DNA from: Rhodococcus sp. 14-2483-1-2
GTDB lineage: Bacteria; Actinomycetota; Actinomycetes; Mycobacteriales; Mycobacteriaceae
Reading direction: 5' to 3'
Length of the DNA: 64,000 nucleotides
Assembly: GCF_002259405.1 (NCBI RefSeq)
Contig: NZ_NPFW01000020.1
Coordinates: 124,001 to 188,000 of the forward strand
The notes beneath the pieces are model-generated. The model was given only the letters and a program-made list of their open reading frames with translations. It ran no database searches and was not told where the DNA came from. Positions 35,713-44,520 of the stretch are shown one piece after another. The translations under genes and the position numbers were made by a program. Every line of letters begins with the position of its first letter. The first letter of the stretch is position 1.

Positions 35713-36522
35713 TCAGTCCGCGCTCGTTGTCGCTCCCAGCAGATCGCGGACAGTGTTTGCAACACTGATGAATTCGGGCTTCTCCATCGTTGCGCTGTAG
35801 TCCCGATGCACAGGAAGGTCGACGTCGAGGATGTCCACTATCCGACCCGGCCGCGGGCTCATGACGACCACCCGGTTGGCGAGGTAGACCGCTTCGGCCA
35901 CGGAGTGGGTGACCAGCATGACCGTCGTTCCGGTTTCCCGCCAGATGCGGTGCAGTTCGACGTTCATCTTCTCGCGAGTGAGAGCGTCCAGAGCACCGAA
36001 CGGCTCGTCCATGAGCAGCACCTCCGGCTCGTGCAGCAGTGCACGGCACAGGGATACGCGCTGCTGCATGCCGCCGGACAGCTCGTGGGGGAGAGCTCCC
36101 TCGAAGCCCCCCAAACCGGTCATCTCGATGAGCTGATCGGCTTTCGCGGCCGCGGCCTTCCGGTTCATCCCGCGCATCTCACCCTGAAGCAGAATGTTCT
36201 TCCGCACCGTCCGCCATTCCAGCAGGGCAGCGCGTTGGAAGACGTAACCGATGTTGCGCTGGGGGCCGTGCACCTCCTTGCCTGCCAGCTCCACCGAACC
36301 GCGAGAGGCACCGGTGAGGCCGGCGACCACCTTGAGGAGGGTGGACTTGCCGCAGCCGGACGGCCCTGCGATGGAGACGAATTCGCCCCTGCCGACCTGG
36401 AGGTCGACGTCGGAGAGAGCGGTGACGTCACCTCGCTTGGAGGAGAACTGGACGGTCAGGTTGTCCACCGATACCGCGGTGTCGGTCATCGTCGTCGGCC
36501 GTTCACTGGTGATGGCGTTCAT
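35713..36522 (-). CDS. ABC transporter ATP-binding protein (SsuB/ThiZ type)
   Basis: 269 residues. Walker A AGPSGCGKST (52-61), Q-loop in FQRAALLEWRTV, signature LSGGMQQRVSLCRAL, Walker B VLLMDEPFGALD and H-loop VTHSVAEAV. It powers the importer formed with the permease at 37596 and the binding protein at 36532, and is the last gene of that leftward operon. Start ATG at 36522. Confidence 0.92.
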   Translation of the reverse strand: MNAITSERPTTMTDTAVSVDNLTVQFSSKRGDVTALSDVDLQVGRGEFVSIAGPSGCGKSTLLKVVAGLTGASRGSVELAGKEVHGPQRNIGYVFQRAALLEWRTVRKNILLQGEMRGMNRKAAAAKADQLIEMTGLGGFEGALPHELSGGMQQRVSLCRALLHEPEVLLMDEPFGALDALTREKMNVELHRIWRETGTTVMLVTHSVAEAVYLANRVVVMSPRPGRIVDILDVDLPVHRDYSATMEKPEFISVANTVRDLLGATTSAD

Positions 36523-36531
36523 GATTGCGTC

Positions 36532-37560
36532 TCATTCCTCGTTGGAGGTGAAGCTGGAGTCCCAGTACGTCGACGCCTCGGCTCCGGTCTCGGTGAGTCC
36601 GGCGTCGCTGAGGATGCTGATGGTTTTGGCCCAGTCCTCGTCACTGTTGACGCCCGGTGCCATTCCTTCGGTGTTCTCGGTCGTGAGCAGTGGGATCGTC
36701 TCCTGCCATTGCTGCAGCAGCACCGACTCCGGCGGAGTCTGCGGGTCCTTACCGACCATCGACGCCACGGCTGCTTCAGGATTGGCGATAGCTGCCTCGA
36801 ACGACTCGCGGGTGGCGTCGACCATCGCCTGAGCGAGCTCCGGCGAGTTCTCGATGGTCGACGTGTTGGCGATGAGGCCGTTGCTGTAGAAGTTCAGACC
36901 CTCATCGGAGTAGCGGAGATAGCGCATCTCGCGTCCGGACTTGTTCGCGATGTTGGGCCCTTGGTCGTGAGCGAAGCCGATGAGACCGTCGACCTGACCC
37001 GAGAGCATCGCTGCGATCTTGCCTGCGGAGTCCAGACTCTGCTGCTGAACCTGGTCCTCGGGAACTCCGGCGCGGTCGAGGAAGATGGGGAATGTGGTGG
37101 TGGGGGCGTCACCGGCGGACACGGCGATGGTCTTGCCGGCGAGGTCGGCGGTGGTCTGAATCGGTCCGTCCGCGTAGACCTGCACAGCCGACGGCGTCGT
37201 CTGCAGGAATACGCCGAGACTCTTGACCTTCACGCCCTTGTCGATGTTGGACATCACGGCCGCGGTGTCGGCCCAGCCGAAGTCGGTTTGGTTCGAGCCC
37301 GCCGCCTGGGCGGTTTTGGTGGATCCTTGGCCGGCGGTGATGGTGAGGTCGATACCGTGCTCGGCGAAGATTCCCTCCTGCACGCCGTAGTAGAACGGGG
37401 CGTGCTCGCCGTAGGGATACCAGTTGAGCATCAGCGAGGTTGCGGTGGTCTCACCGTCGGTGCCAGGGGCCTTTTCCTCGCCGCCACCTCCTCCGCTGCA
37501 TCCGGCGAGTACCAGAGCGGACGACGCGACGGTCGCCACCAGAACGTTCTTGAGCTTCAT
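36532..37560 (-). CDS. NMT1/THI5-like substrate-binding lipoprotein
   Basis: 342 residues from ATG 37560, chosen since MKLKN begins a normal signal peptide; the lipobox is LAGC about 20 residues in, followed by a glycine run. The mature part begins LMLNWYPYGEHAPFYYGVQEGIF, which in this family recognises pyrimidine precursors, riboflavin-like compounds or related ring compounds, not sugars. Despite that, its operon carries the same LacI-type operator as the sugar-acid-like operon at 39825, so the true ligand is unclear. Confidence 0.88.
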   Translation of the reverse strand: MKLKNVLVATVASSALVLAGCSGGGGGEEKAPGTDGETTATSLMLNWYPYGEHAPFYYGVQEGIFAEHGIDLTITAGQGSTKTAQAAGSNQTDFGWADTAAVMSNIDKGVKVKSLGVFLQTTPSAVQVYADGPIQTTADLAGKTIAVSAGDAPTTTFPIFLDRAGVPEDQVQQQSLDSAGKIAAMLSGQVDGLIGFAHDQGPNIANKSGREMRYLRYSDEGLNFYSNGLIANTSTIENSPELAQAMVDATRESFEAAIANPEAAVASMVGKDPQTPPESVLLQQWQETIPLLTTENTEGMAPGVNSDEDWAKTISILSDAGLTETGAEASTYWDSSFTSNEE

Positions 37561-37595
37561 GGAATGTGTCCTTCGATGTAGGGAGAGCATGCGGG

Positions 37596-38465
37596 TCACA
37601 CAGCGCCGACGGACGCGGTGGAGCGACGCGATGCGTGCCAGGGAATGAGGAATTTCTCGGCGATCTCGATGATCAGGAAAAGCACGATGCCGAGCAGAGA
37701 CATGATGATGAGAGAGGCGAAAAGCATTGCCGTGTCGATGTTTCCGTTGGCCTGGAGAATCACGTACCCCAGACCTTCGTTGGCACCGACGAATTCACCG
37801 ACAACCGCTCCGGTCACCGCGAGTGTTGCGGCGATCTTCAGGCCGGACATCAATTGCGGCAGCGATGCGGGAAAACGCACCTTGCAGAACGTCTTCCACT
37901 TGCTCGCACCCATCGTCGAGGTGAGTTCGAGGATCTCGGGATCGACTGAACGCAATCCCGCCATTCCGGCGATGACGATGGGGAAGAACGCCATCAGGAC
38001 GGCCACGAGGATCTTGGGGCTCGGACCGAAGCCGAGCCACACGACGAACAGTGGCGCGATGGCGATCTTCGGGATCACCTGCGCGAACAGGATGAGCGGG
38101 TACATCGTCTTCTCGATCGAGGACGAGTAGATCATCACCACCGCGACGGCGATGCCGACCACCGAGGCGATGACGAAGCCGGCAATGGTCTCGTAGGTGG
38201 TCACCCAGGTGTGGCCGGCGAGGTAGGAGGCGTTGTCCACCATCGTCGACCACGTGTCACCGGGTGACGGGAGAATGTAGGGCGCAACGAGTTCGGAGGC
38301 GGTGACGGCCCACCAGGCTGCGACGAGCACAGCCACGAGGGCCAGTGGTCGCCACAGACCGGACCAGGTATTGCGGAGCGAAGGGAACCGTCGACGACGG
38401 GTCGGTGCGGGTTGAGGAACCGACGCAGTGGCAGAACGGACTTCGACCGACGATGTTGTCGTCAT
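37596..38465 (-). CDS. ABC transporter permease (ThiX/SsuC type)
   Basis: 289 residues from ATG 38465 with GGAGTCC-like upstream bases (AAGGAG on the minus strand is not evident). An N-terminal basic tail (RRRRFPSLR) precedes six membrane segments; the EAA loop lies at STMGASKWKTFCKVRFPASLPQL. It is the first gene of the permease, binding protein, ATPase operon. An operator for the LacI regulator lies 47 bases upstream at 38512-38525. Confidence 0.9.
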   Translation of the reverse strand: MTTTSSVEVRSATASVPQPAPTRRRRFPSLRNTWSGLWRPLALVAVLVAAWWAVTASELVAPYILPSPGDTWSTMVDNASYLAGHTWVTTYETIAGFVIASVVGIAVAVVMIYSSSIEKTMYPLILFAQVIPKIAIAPLFVVWLGFGPSPKILVAVLMAFFPIVIAGMAGLRSVDPEILELTSTMGASKWKTFCKVRFPASLPQLMSGLKIAATLAVTGAVVGEFVGANEGLGYVILQANGNIDTAMLFASLIIMSLLGIVLFLIIEIAEKFLIPWHASRRSTASVGAV

Positions 38466-38511
38466 AAGGAGTCCTCGAGCTAGTAGGAGAGCGGGTCCGT
38501 CTACTCCCGCT

Positions 38512-38525
38512 GGAATGCGCTTTCC
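38512..38525. promoter_or_regulatory. LacI-type operator before the ABC operon
   Basis: GGAATGCGCTTTCC has the central GCGC and near-perfect symmetry expected of LacI/GalR operators. Its reverse complement recurs exactly at 39687-39700, and GAAGCT follows at both places. It sits just upstream of the permease start. Confidence 0.75.
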
Positions 38526-38581
38526 GAAGCTGTCGCCCAACGTAGTGTGATTGCGCGCACAGTGTCAAGCAATTCGGACAA

Positions 38582-39610
38582 TCAGCTGTTCAGGGCAGTG
38601 CTGCGCCGCAGGACGACGGTGCCCGGTGCCCACTCCCGGCTTCCGGGACGACTCTGCGGATCGAGGGCGAGCTGCACGGCTCGTTCGCCGATGTCGACCA
38701 ACGACAGAGCGACGGTCGTCAGGCTCGGGGAGTGATCCCGCAGGGTGGGGATGTCGTCGAATCCCGCGACGCAGACGTCCTCCGGCACGCTCAGGCCCAG
38801 CTCACGCCACGCTGCGATAGCCCCGATGGCCATGACGTCGGTGACCGCAAATACGCAGGGAGGTGTGCCGTGGCCGGGGGAGAGCTCGAGCGCAGCCGCC
38901 AGACGCCGGGCGGCGCTGTAGCCACCGTCTCGCGAGAAGTCCCCGGCCACTTCGATTTCCGGTGTGAGGCCGTGTGTGCACAGTGTCTCGACGAAGCCGT
39001 TGCGACGATCGGTCGAGGTCCGGATATTTCCCGGTCCGCCGATGATCGCGAAGCGGCGATGGCCGTGTTCGTGCAGGGCCTGCGCCAGAGCCGCCGATGC
39101 GGCGAAATTCTCGGGTTCGACCGCAGAGGCGAACGGCACTGGTTGCCCGATCACCACCACCCTGCCGCCGTTGTCGCGGTATGCCGCGAACTCCTGTTCC
39201 AACGCTCGGTCCAAGTCGCCACTCTGCCTCGAGCCGGCCAGGATGATGGCGTCGGCGCGGTGCGAGATGAAGGTGGCGACCGACTGCCGTTCGAGAGCGA
39301 AATCGCGCTCGGTACTGGCCAGCAGTACCAGCTTGTCGGCCGCGCGAGCCTCGTTCTGCACGCCGCGAACGATGGACGAGAAGTAGGGGTCGGCCACGTC
39401 GTGCACCACGAGCCCGATCAGGCCCGTCGACGACCGGGCCAGCGCTTGGGCCTGAGCGTTGGCGATGTAGCCGAGATCGGCCGCTGCTGCGCGCACGCGA
39501 TCGGCCACACCCTCGCCGGGTATTCGTGACGAGCCGTTGAGCACCCGCGACGCAGTGGCCTGCGAGACGCCCGCCGCCGCGGCCACATCGCTGAGTCGTA
39601 CTGCGGCCAT
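38582..39610 (-). CDS. LacI-family transcriptional regulator
   Basis: 342 residues from ATG 39610, with a G-run about 10 bases upstream (a GTG at 39616 is a weaker alternative). The N-terminus has the LacI HTH (LSDVAAAAGVSQATASRVLNGSSR) split here as AAGVSQATASRVLNG, with the hinge helix at about 50-60, followed by the periplasmic-binding-protein-like sensor (IGLVVHDVADPYFSSI, CVAGFDDIPTL). It probably represses both flanking operons through GGAAWGCGCWTTCC-type sites and releases them on binding a sugar-like inducer. Confidence 0.9.
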   Translation of the reverse strand: MAAVRLSDVAAAAGVSQATASRVLNGSSRIPGEGVADRVRAAAADLGYIANAQAQALARSSTGLIGLVVHDVADPYFSSIVRGVQNEARAADKLVLLASTERDFALERQSVATFISHRADAIILAGSRQSGDLDRALEQEFAAYRDNGGRVVVIGQPVPFASAVEPENFAASAALAQALHEHGHRRFAIIGGPGNIRTSTDRRNGFVETLCTHGLTPEIEVAGDFSRDGGYSAARRLAAALELSPGHGTPPCVFAVTDVMAIGAIAAWRELGLSVPEDVCVAGFDDIPTLRDHSPSLTTVALSLVDIGERAVQLALDPQSRPGSREWAPGTVVLRRSTALNS

Positions 39611-39686
39611 GCACACTCACCCCCCCCTGCGAAATCATTGCGATCGACGGTCACCTCTTGACCGATCGACTTCGACAGCATAGCTT

Positions 39687-39700
39687 GGAAAGCGCATTCC
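39687..39700. promoter_or_regulatory. LacI-type operator between lacI-like gene and dehydrogenase operon
   Basis: GGAAAGCGCATTCC lies in the divergent region between the regulator and the operon starting at 39825. Flanking AGCTT and GAAGCT extend the symmetry to about 25 bases. It is the reverse complement of the site at 38512, so one protein should bind both. Confidence 0.78.
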
Positions 39701-39824
39701 GAAGCTGACTTTCCCTCACGACGCGTAGTGGACTTTCCGCCACACCGTCGATACGGCCCCATCCGTCATGGCTCGCCGTCGTCCCACGTCCTTCGTCATC
39801 AGTGCACAGAAAGGGCAATCTCTC

Positions 39825-40982
39825 ATGCCCACACCAACCCGTACCTTGCGCATCGCCATGAACGGCGTCACCGGCCGCATGGGCTACCGTCAGCATCTCC
39901 TTCGGTCCATCCTGCCCATCCGCGACGCCGGTGGACTCCTCCTCGACGACGGCACGCGCATCCAGGTCGAGCCGATCCTGGTCGGCCGCAACGAAGCCAA
40001 GCTCCAGGAGCTCTGCACCCGGCACGGTATCGCCGAGTACACCACCGACAGCGCATCCGTCATCGACGACGCGTCCATCGACATCTACTTCGACGCTCAG
40101 GTCACCTCGCGTCGCGCCGAGGCACTCTCGTCGGCGATGAAGGCCGGCAAGCACATCTTCACCGAGAAGCCGACCGCCGAAACACTGACACAAGCCATCG
40201 AACTGGCCCGCATCGGACAGAACGCGGGCATCACGGCCGGCGTCGTGCACGACAAGCTCTACCTCCCGGGCCTGGTCAAGCTCAAGCGGCTCGTGGACGA
40301 AGGATTCTTCGGTCGCATCCTCTCCCTACGAGGTGAATTCGGCTACTGGGTCTTCGAGGGCGACGGTCAGCCCGCCCAACGCCCCAGCTGGAACTACCGA
40401 GCCGAGGACGGCGGCGGCATCGTCGTCGACATGTTCTGCCACTGGAACTACGTGCTCGAAGGCATACTCGGCAAGGTCGAGACCGTCACCGCGAAGACCG
40501 CCACCCACATCCCGACGCGCTGGGACGAGCAGGGCAACGAATACGCCGCCACCGCAGACGACGCTGCCTACGGCATCTTCGAGATGGAGAACGGCGTTGT
40601 CGCCCAGATCAACTCGTCGTGGGCGGTGCGAGTGTTCCGAGACGAACTGGTCGAATTCCAGATCGACGGCACGCACGGATCGGCGGTCGCGGGGTTGCGC
40701 AACTGCGTCGCCCAGCATCGTTCGCACACCCCCAAGCCTGTGTGGAATCCAGATCTGCCCGTCACCGAACCGTTCCGCGACCAGTGGCTCGAGGTCCCCG
40801 CGAACGCCGACCTGGACAACGGTTTCAAGTTGCAATGGGAAGAGTTCCTGCGCGACGTCGTCGCCGAACGACCGCACCGCTACGGTCTGCTCTCCGCCGC
40901 CCGCGGTGTTCAGTTGGCCGAGCTCGGTTTGCGATCGTCCGCCGAGGGCCGCCGCCTCGACGTCCCGGAGATCGCGCTGTGA
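39825..40982 (+). CDS. Gfo/Idh/MocA-family dehydrogenase
   Basis: 385 residues from ATG 39825. The N-terminus carries a Rossmann-type IAMNGVTGRMGYRQHL, then the family motif FTEKPTAETL with the Lys-Pro, and KLYLPGLVKLK. The C-terminal half includes GGGIVVDMFCHWNYVLEG. The enzyme oxidises or epimerises a sugar, inositol or sugar acid with NAD(P). It is the first of four coupled genes controlled by the LacI regulator. Confidence 0.87.
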   Translation: MPTPTRTLRIAMNGVTGRMGYRQHLLRSILPIRDAGGLLLDDGTRIQVEPILVGRNEAKLQELCTRHGIAEYTTDSASVIDDASIDIYFDAQVTSRRAEALSSAMKAGKHIFTEKPTAETLTQAIELARIGQNAGITAGVVHDKLYLPGLVKLKRLVDEGFFGRILSLRGEFGYWVFEGDGQPAQRPSWNYRAEDGGGIVVDMFCHWNYVLEGILGKVETVTAKTATHIPTRWDEQGNEYAATADDAAYGIFEMENGVVAQINSSWAVRVFRDELVEFQIDGTHGSAVAGLRNCVAQHRSHTPKPVWNPDLPVTEPFRDQWLEVPANADLDNGFKLQWEEFLRDVVAERPHRYGLLSAARGVQLAELGLRSSAEGRRLDVPEIAL

Positions 40983-42160
40983 CCGCCGTCGACTCCCGGG
41001 TGTCGATCATCCTCCCGGGCCACGGGTTCTACGCGCTCGGCGAACCGGGCGAGTGGATCAAACCCACCGCACCCATCACCTCACGCGTCGCATATGCCGC
41101 CGCACACGTCATCCCTAGTGCTATGGGGGACAACACTCCTGGGGCTCCCGCCGACATCGACTGGGACGCCACCCTGGCCTACCGCCACGAACTCTGGTCC
41201 TACGGACTGGGCGTCGCCGACGCGATGGATACCGCCCAGCGCGGCATGGGCCTGGACTGGGCCGCGACGTCCGAGCTGATCCGCCGCTCCGGATCCGAAG
41301 CCGCTCGCGTCGGCGGGTCACTCGCCTGCGGTGCGGGAACCGATCAGCTCGACCTCGCCACACTGCCGTCGGGCAAGGACGGTCTTGCTGCCGTGCTCGA
41401 CGCTTACCGCGAGCAGATCGCGGTGGTCACCGAGTCGGGCGCGAAGGTCATAATCATGGCCTCACGCGCTCTGGCTCGGGTCGCGACGTCTGCCGACGAC
41501 TATCTGTCGGTCTACTCGACCCTGCTCGACGAGGTCGACGATCCCGTCGTATTGCATTGGCTCGGAACGATGTTCGATCCGGCGCTCGCCGGGTATTGGG
41601 GGAGCTCAGACATCCCCTCGGCTACTGCGACTTTCGAGAGCCTGATCGCCTCGCACTCATCCAAGGTCGACGGCGTGAAGGTGTCGTTGCTCGACGCCCA
41701 GCACGAGATCGCCCTGCGAGCCGGGCTGCCCGACGGCGTCCGCCTCTACACCGGCGACGACTTCAACTACCCCGAGCTGATCATCGGTGACGGACAGCAT
41801 CATTCGGATGCGCTGCTCGGCATCTTCGCCGGTATATACCCCGCGGCGTCGACGGCATTGCAGGAACTCGACCTCGGCAATACGGCTCGCGCCGAGGATA
41901 TTCTGCGCTCGACGCAGGAACTCGGCCGGCACATCTTCGGCGCTCCCACGTATTACTACAAGACCGGAATTGCGTTCCTGTCGTGGCTCAACGGCAAGCA
42001 ACCTGGGTTCTCGATGGTGGGCGGCTTGGCATCTGGACGCAGCGTGAAGCATGTGACGACGCTGTTCGTTCTGGCCGATCGCGCAGGGTTGCTGGCGGAT
42101 CCATCGCTGGCCGCGCACCGCATGGGGCTCTACCTCGAACTGAACGGGGCAGCGTCGTGA
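40979..42160 (+). CDS. DUF993 protein (aldolase/dihydrodipicolinate-synthase-like)
   Basis: 393 residues from a GTG that overlaps the previous stop (GTGA). It has a TIM-barrel-like pattern: IILPGHGFYALGEPGEW, DAMDTAQRGMGLDW, CGAGTDQLDL, KVIIMASRALA, VKVSLLD with a possible Schiff-base Lys, and LYTGDDFNYPELI. DUF993 proteins occur in sugar-catabolic operons with oxidoreductases and isomerases and probably do retro-aldol chemistry; no reaction is established to my knowledge. Confidence 0.82.
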   Translation: MTAVDSRVSIILPGHGFYALGEPGEWIKPTAPITSRVAYAAAHVIPSAMGDNTPGAPADIDWDATLAYRHELWSYGLGVADAMDTAQRGMGLDWAATSELIRRSGSEAARVGGSLACGAGTDQLDLATLPSGKDGLAAVLDAYREQIAVVTESGAKVIIMASRALARVATSADDYLSVYSTLLDEVDDPVVLHWLGTMFDPALAGYWGSSDIPSATATFESLIASHSSKVDGVKVSLLDAQHEIALRAGLPDGVRLYTGDDFNYPELIIGDGQHHSDALLGIFAGIYPAASTALQELDLGNTARAEDILRSTQELGRHIFGAPTYYYKTGIAFLSWLNGKQPGFSMVGGLASGRSVKHVTTLFVLADRAGLLADPSLAAHRMGLYLELNGAAS

Positions 42161-43008
42161 GTATCGCACCGTTCGACCTCGACAACCCCTACGCAGCACT
42201 GTCTCTCAACACCAAGACGACGAACGCCTGGACGCTGAAGCAAGCCGTCGACGGTGCCGCGCGAGCCGGGCTGGGTGCAATAGGTCCGTGGCGGGATCGA
42301 ATTCAGGAATCCGGTGTGAGCGAGTCGGCCAAGCTGATCTCGGACGCCGGTCTGCGGGTGTCGAGCCTGTGCCGCGGCGGTTTCCTCACGGCGATCGACG
42401 ACGACGGTCTCGACGACAACCGTCGCGCTCTCGACGAAGCCGCCGAACTCGGAGCGCCCGAGCTCGTGATGGTCATGGGTGGCATCCCCGATCGCGACCT
42501 CGTCGGAGCTCGGGCTCGGGTGGAGGAGAGGCTGGCCCTGCTGGTTCCGTACGCACTCGAGCGGGGTGTGCGCATCGCGCTCGAACCCTTGCATCCGATG
42601 TTCGTGGCCGACCGCGCGGTCATCTCCACACTGGGACAAGCATTGTCGATGGCCGAGCCGCACCCAGAGGAGGCCGTGGGCGTCGTCGTCGACACCTTCC
42701 ACGTGTGGTGGGATCCGGATCTGGAGTCACTGATCCGAATTGCTGGTGATCGTGGCCGCATCAGCTCGTACCAGGTGTGCGACTGGCTGGTGCCGATGGA
42801 AGCCGACCCCCTCCTCTCGCGCGGAATGATGGGCGATGGTGTGATCGACTTCGAGTCCATCGGCCGATGGGTTCGAGGCGCTGGATACCGGGGTGATGTG
42901 GAAGTGGAGATCTTCAACGCTGCTGTGTGGGCGACCGACGGGGACCAGGTGATCGAGACGATGAAGCAGCGCTACCGCGATCTGGTTCTGCCCAGTCTGA
43001 TCGCATGA
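42157..43008 (+). CDS. Sugar phosphate isomerase/epimerase (AP-endonuclease-2-like TIM barrel)
   Basis: 283 residues, start GTG overlapping the DUF993 stop (GTGA). Metal-binding residues are visible in IALEPLHPMF (Glu), VVDTFHVWWDP (Asp/His) and VEVEIFNA (Glu). The fold is shared with xylose isomerase, IolE and IolI. It would isomerise or dehydrate the oxidised sugar made by the first enzyme. Third gene of the operon. Confidence 0.87.
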   Translation: MSIAPFDLDNPYAALSLNTKTTNAWTLKQAVDGAARAGLGAIGPWRDRIQESGVSESAKLISDAGLRVSSLCRGGFLTAIDDDGLDDNRRALDEAAELGAPELVMVMGGIPDRDLVGARARVEERLALLVPYALERGVRIALEPLHPMFVADRAVISTLGQALSMAEPHPEEAVGVVVDTFHVWWDPDLESLIRIAGDRGRISSYQVCDWLVPMEADPLLSRGMMGDGVIDFESIGRWVRGAGYRGDVEVEIFNAAVWATDGDQVIETMKQRYRDLVLPSLIA

Positions 43009-44087
43009 GAATTCTCTTCGCCCCCGATTCCTTCAAAGGCACCATCGACGCTGTCGACGCCGCCGCGGCGCTGACCGAGGGGTGGGCTGCCGTCCGCACC
43101 GGTGACGACCTGGTGTCGATGCCGCAGGCCGACGGGGGTGAAGGGACACTCGATGTGCTTGCAGCGTGCTCGGCTGACCCGACGTGGTCGTCGGTGTCCG
43201 GTGTCTGCGGCCCGGACGGTCGGCCCGTCGACGCGCGATGGTTGACGCTCGAGAGCGGCCGGGCGGTGATCGAGCTGGCGGAGTCCTCGGGCATCGCGAT
43301 GATGGAGTCGCTGAATGTACTGACCGCGACGACGCGCGGGCTCGGAGACGTGATCCGGGAGTGCGGTTCGGATCGAATCTCGGTGGCACTCGGGGGCTCG
43401 GCGTCCACCGACGGCGGGCTGGGAGTGCTTCGAGCGCTCGGTGTTCGGGTGCTGGACGAATCGGGTCAGGACGTTCCGGAGGGCGGTGCCGGTCTGGTGG
43501 CCGCCCGGTCGGTGGATGCGTCGGGCCTCGCGGGGGTGCCGTCCGATATCGAATTGCTGACCGATACGCGCGCGGTGTTGTTCGGACCCGACGGTGCCGC
43601 GCACGTCTTCGGGCCGCAGAAGGGTGCGTCGGCCGCTGATATCGAGATGCTGGACGGGGCATTGCAGCGTTGGGCAGACCTGCTCGCCGACGCCGGCTTG
43701 CCTGCCGACCCGTTCATGCCGGGGACCGGTGCTGCCGGCGGAGTGGGATTTGGGCTGTGCGCGCTGGGGGCTCGTATATCGGGCGGGGCCGAACGGGTGT
43801 CGGAGCTGACGGGGCTGTCGGCTGCTGTTCCTGCCGCCGACCTCGTGGTGACGGGTGAGGGCAAGTTCGATCGCACGTCGCTGACGGGCAAACTCGTCGG
43901 ACATGTGGTCCAGATGTGTTCGGAGGCTTCGGTTCCGGTGGGGGTGGTGGCCGGGGCGGTGGATTCGGACGTCGACGTGCGGACCGTGTCGCTGACGGAC
44001 CTTGCCGGCGGCGGAGAGGCGGCCATGGCGGATCCACGACGGTGGTTGATCGACGCTGGACGGCGTCTGGCCAATGAAGTCCGATAG
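43005..44087 (+). CDS. Glycerate kinase (GlxK/GarK family)
   Basis: 360 residues, ATGA overlap with the isomerase gene. Family motifs: APDSFKGTIDAVDAA at the N-terminus, PQADGGEGTLDVL, LGGSASTDGGLGVL, and GEGKFDRTSLTGK near the end, the catalytic glycerate-binding and ATP regions. It makes phosphoglycerate from glycerate, tying the operon to lower glycolysis. Its presence suggests that the aldolase-like DUF993 step yields glycerate or a precursor such as tartronate semialdehyde. Confidence 0.92.
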   Translation: MRILFAPDSFKGTIDAVDAAAALTEGWAAVRTGDDLVSMPQADGGEGTLDVLAACSADPTWSSVSGVCGPDGRPVDARWLTLESGRAVIELAESSGIAMMESLNVLTATTRGLGDVIRECGSDRISVALGGSASTDGGLGVLRALGVRVLDESGQDVPEGGAGLVAARSVDASGLAGVPSDIELLTDTRAVLFGPDGAAHVFGPQKGASAADIEMLDGALQRWADLLADAGLPADPFMPGTGAAGGVGFGLCALGARISGGAERVSELTGLSAAVPAADLVVTGEGKFDRTSLTGKLVGHVVQMCSEASVPVGVVAGAVDSDVDVRTVSLTDLAGGGEAAMADPRRWLIDAGRRLANEVR

Positions 44088-44142
44088 CGAGGGGCACCGA
44101 GAACTGCGAGGGCGGCGCGGCCATGAGCATCGCGTCCCGACG

Positions 44143-44520
44143 TCAGCCGAAGGCGATGCGAAGCCCGACGCTCGCGGTGGCCCCACCGGCACTGAGGATG
44201 AAGTTGTGCCGCCCTTCGTCGCGGAACACCATTTGCATCGGTAGGAACCAGAAGCGATTCTCCCCGGTGAAGCCGGCACCGGGGATCTGAAGGCCACGTT
44301 GATTGACGATGTGTTCGCCGTTCGCGTCGAGCACTTCGAGTGTCGCGGGAAAGTCCTTACCGATGTCGTCGGGTCCCGTCTGCAGCAGCGCGACCAGTCG
44401 GCATTCGAGCATGCGGGTGTCGCGTGGAACCGTGCAGGTATCCCAGACGCCGCCGAGAATGTCCAGCATGTCTTCGCTGACCCGTGCGTACTCCGCGAAA
44501 AACAACCCGGTGATGATCAT
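44143..44520 (-). CDS. Small protein of unknown function (DUF6941-like)
   Basis: 125 residues that look like a beta-rich single domain: FFAEYARVSEDMLDILGGVWDT at the start is typical of small actinobacterial proteins of the DUF6941 type, and the end reads SAGGATASVGLRIAFG. Start ATG 44520 overlaps the stop of the upstream gene (ATGA). No catalytic residues are evident. A 51-base copy of its 3' end lies at 27654-27704. Confidence 0.7.
   Translation of the reverse strand: MIITGLFFAEYARVSEDMLDILGGVWDTCTVPRDTRMLECRLVALLQTGPDDIGKDFPATLEVLDANGEHIVNQRGLQIPGAGFTGENRFWFLPMQMVFRDEGRHNFILSAGGATASVGLRIAFG

Noticed and set aside
35590-37581. Plus-strand 663-codon frame opposite the ABC transporter genes
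   Set aside because: It runs antisense to two intact transporter genes and across their gap, with no recognisable domain.
36532-38581. Possible TPP-type riboswitch before the NMT1-like ABC operon
   Set aside because: The leader before 38465 is short and shows a LacI-type operator but no THI-box conserved core.
43033-44297. Long minus-strand frames opposite the isomerase and glycerate kinase genes
   Set aside because: They are GC-driven shadows of the plus-strand genes; their translations are Arg/Pro-rich with no motifs.
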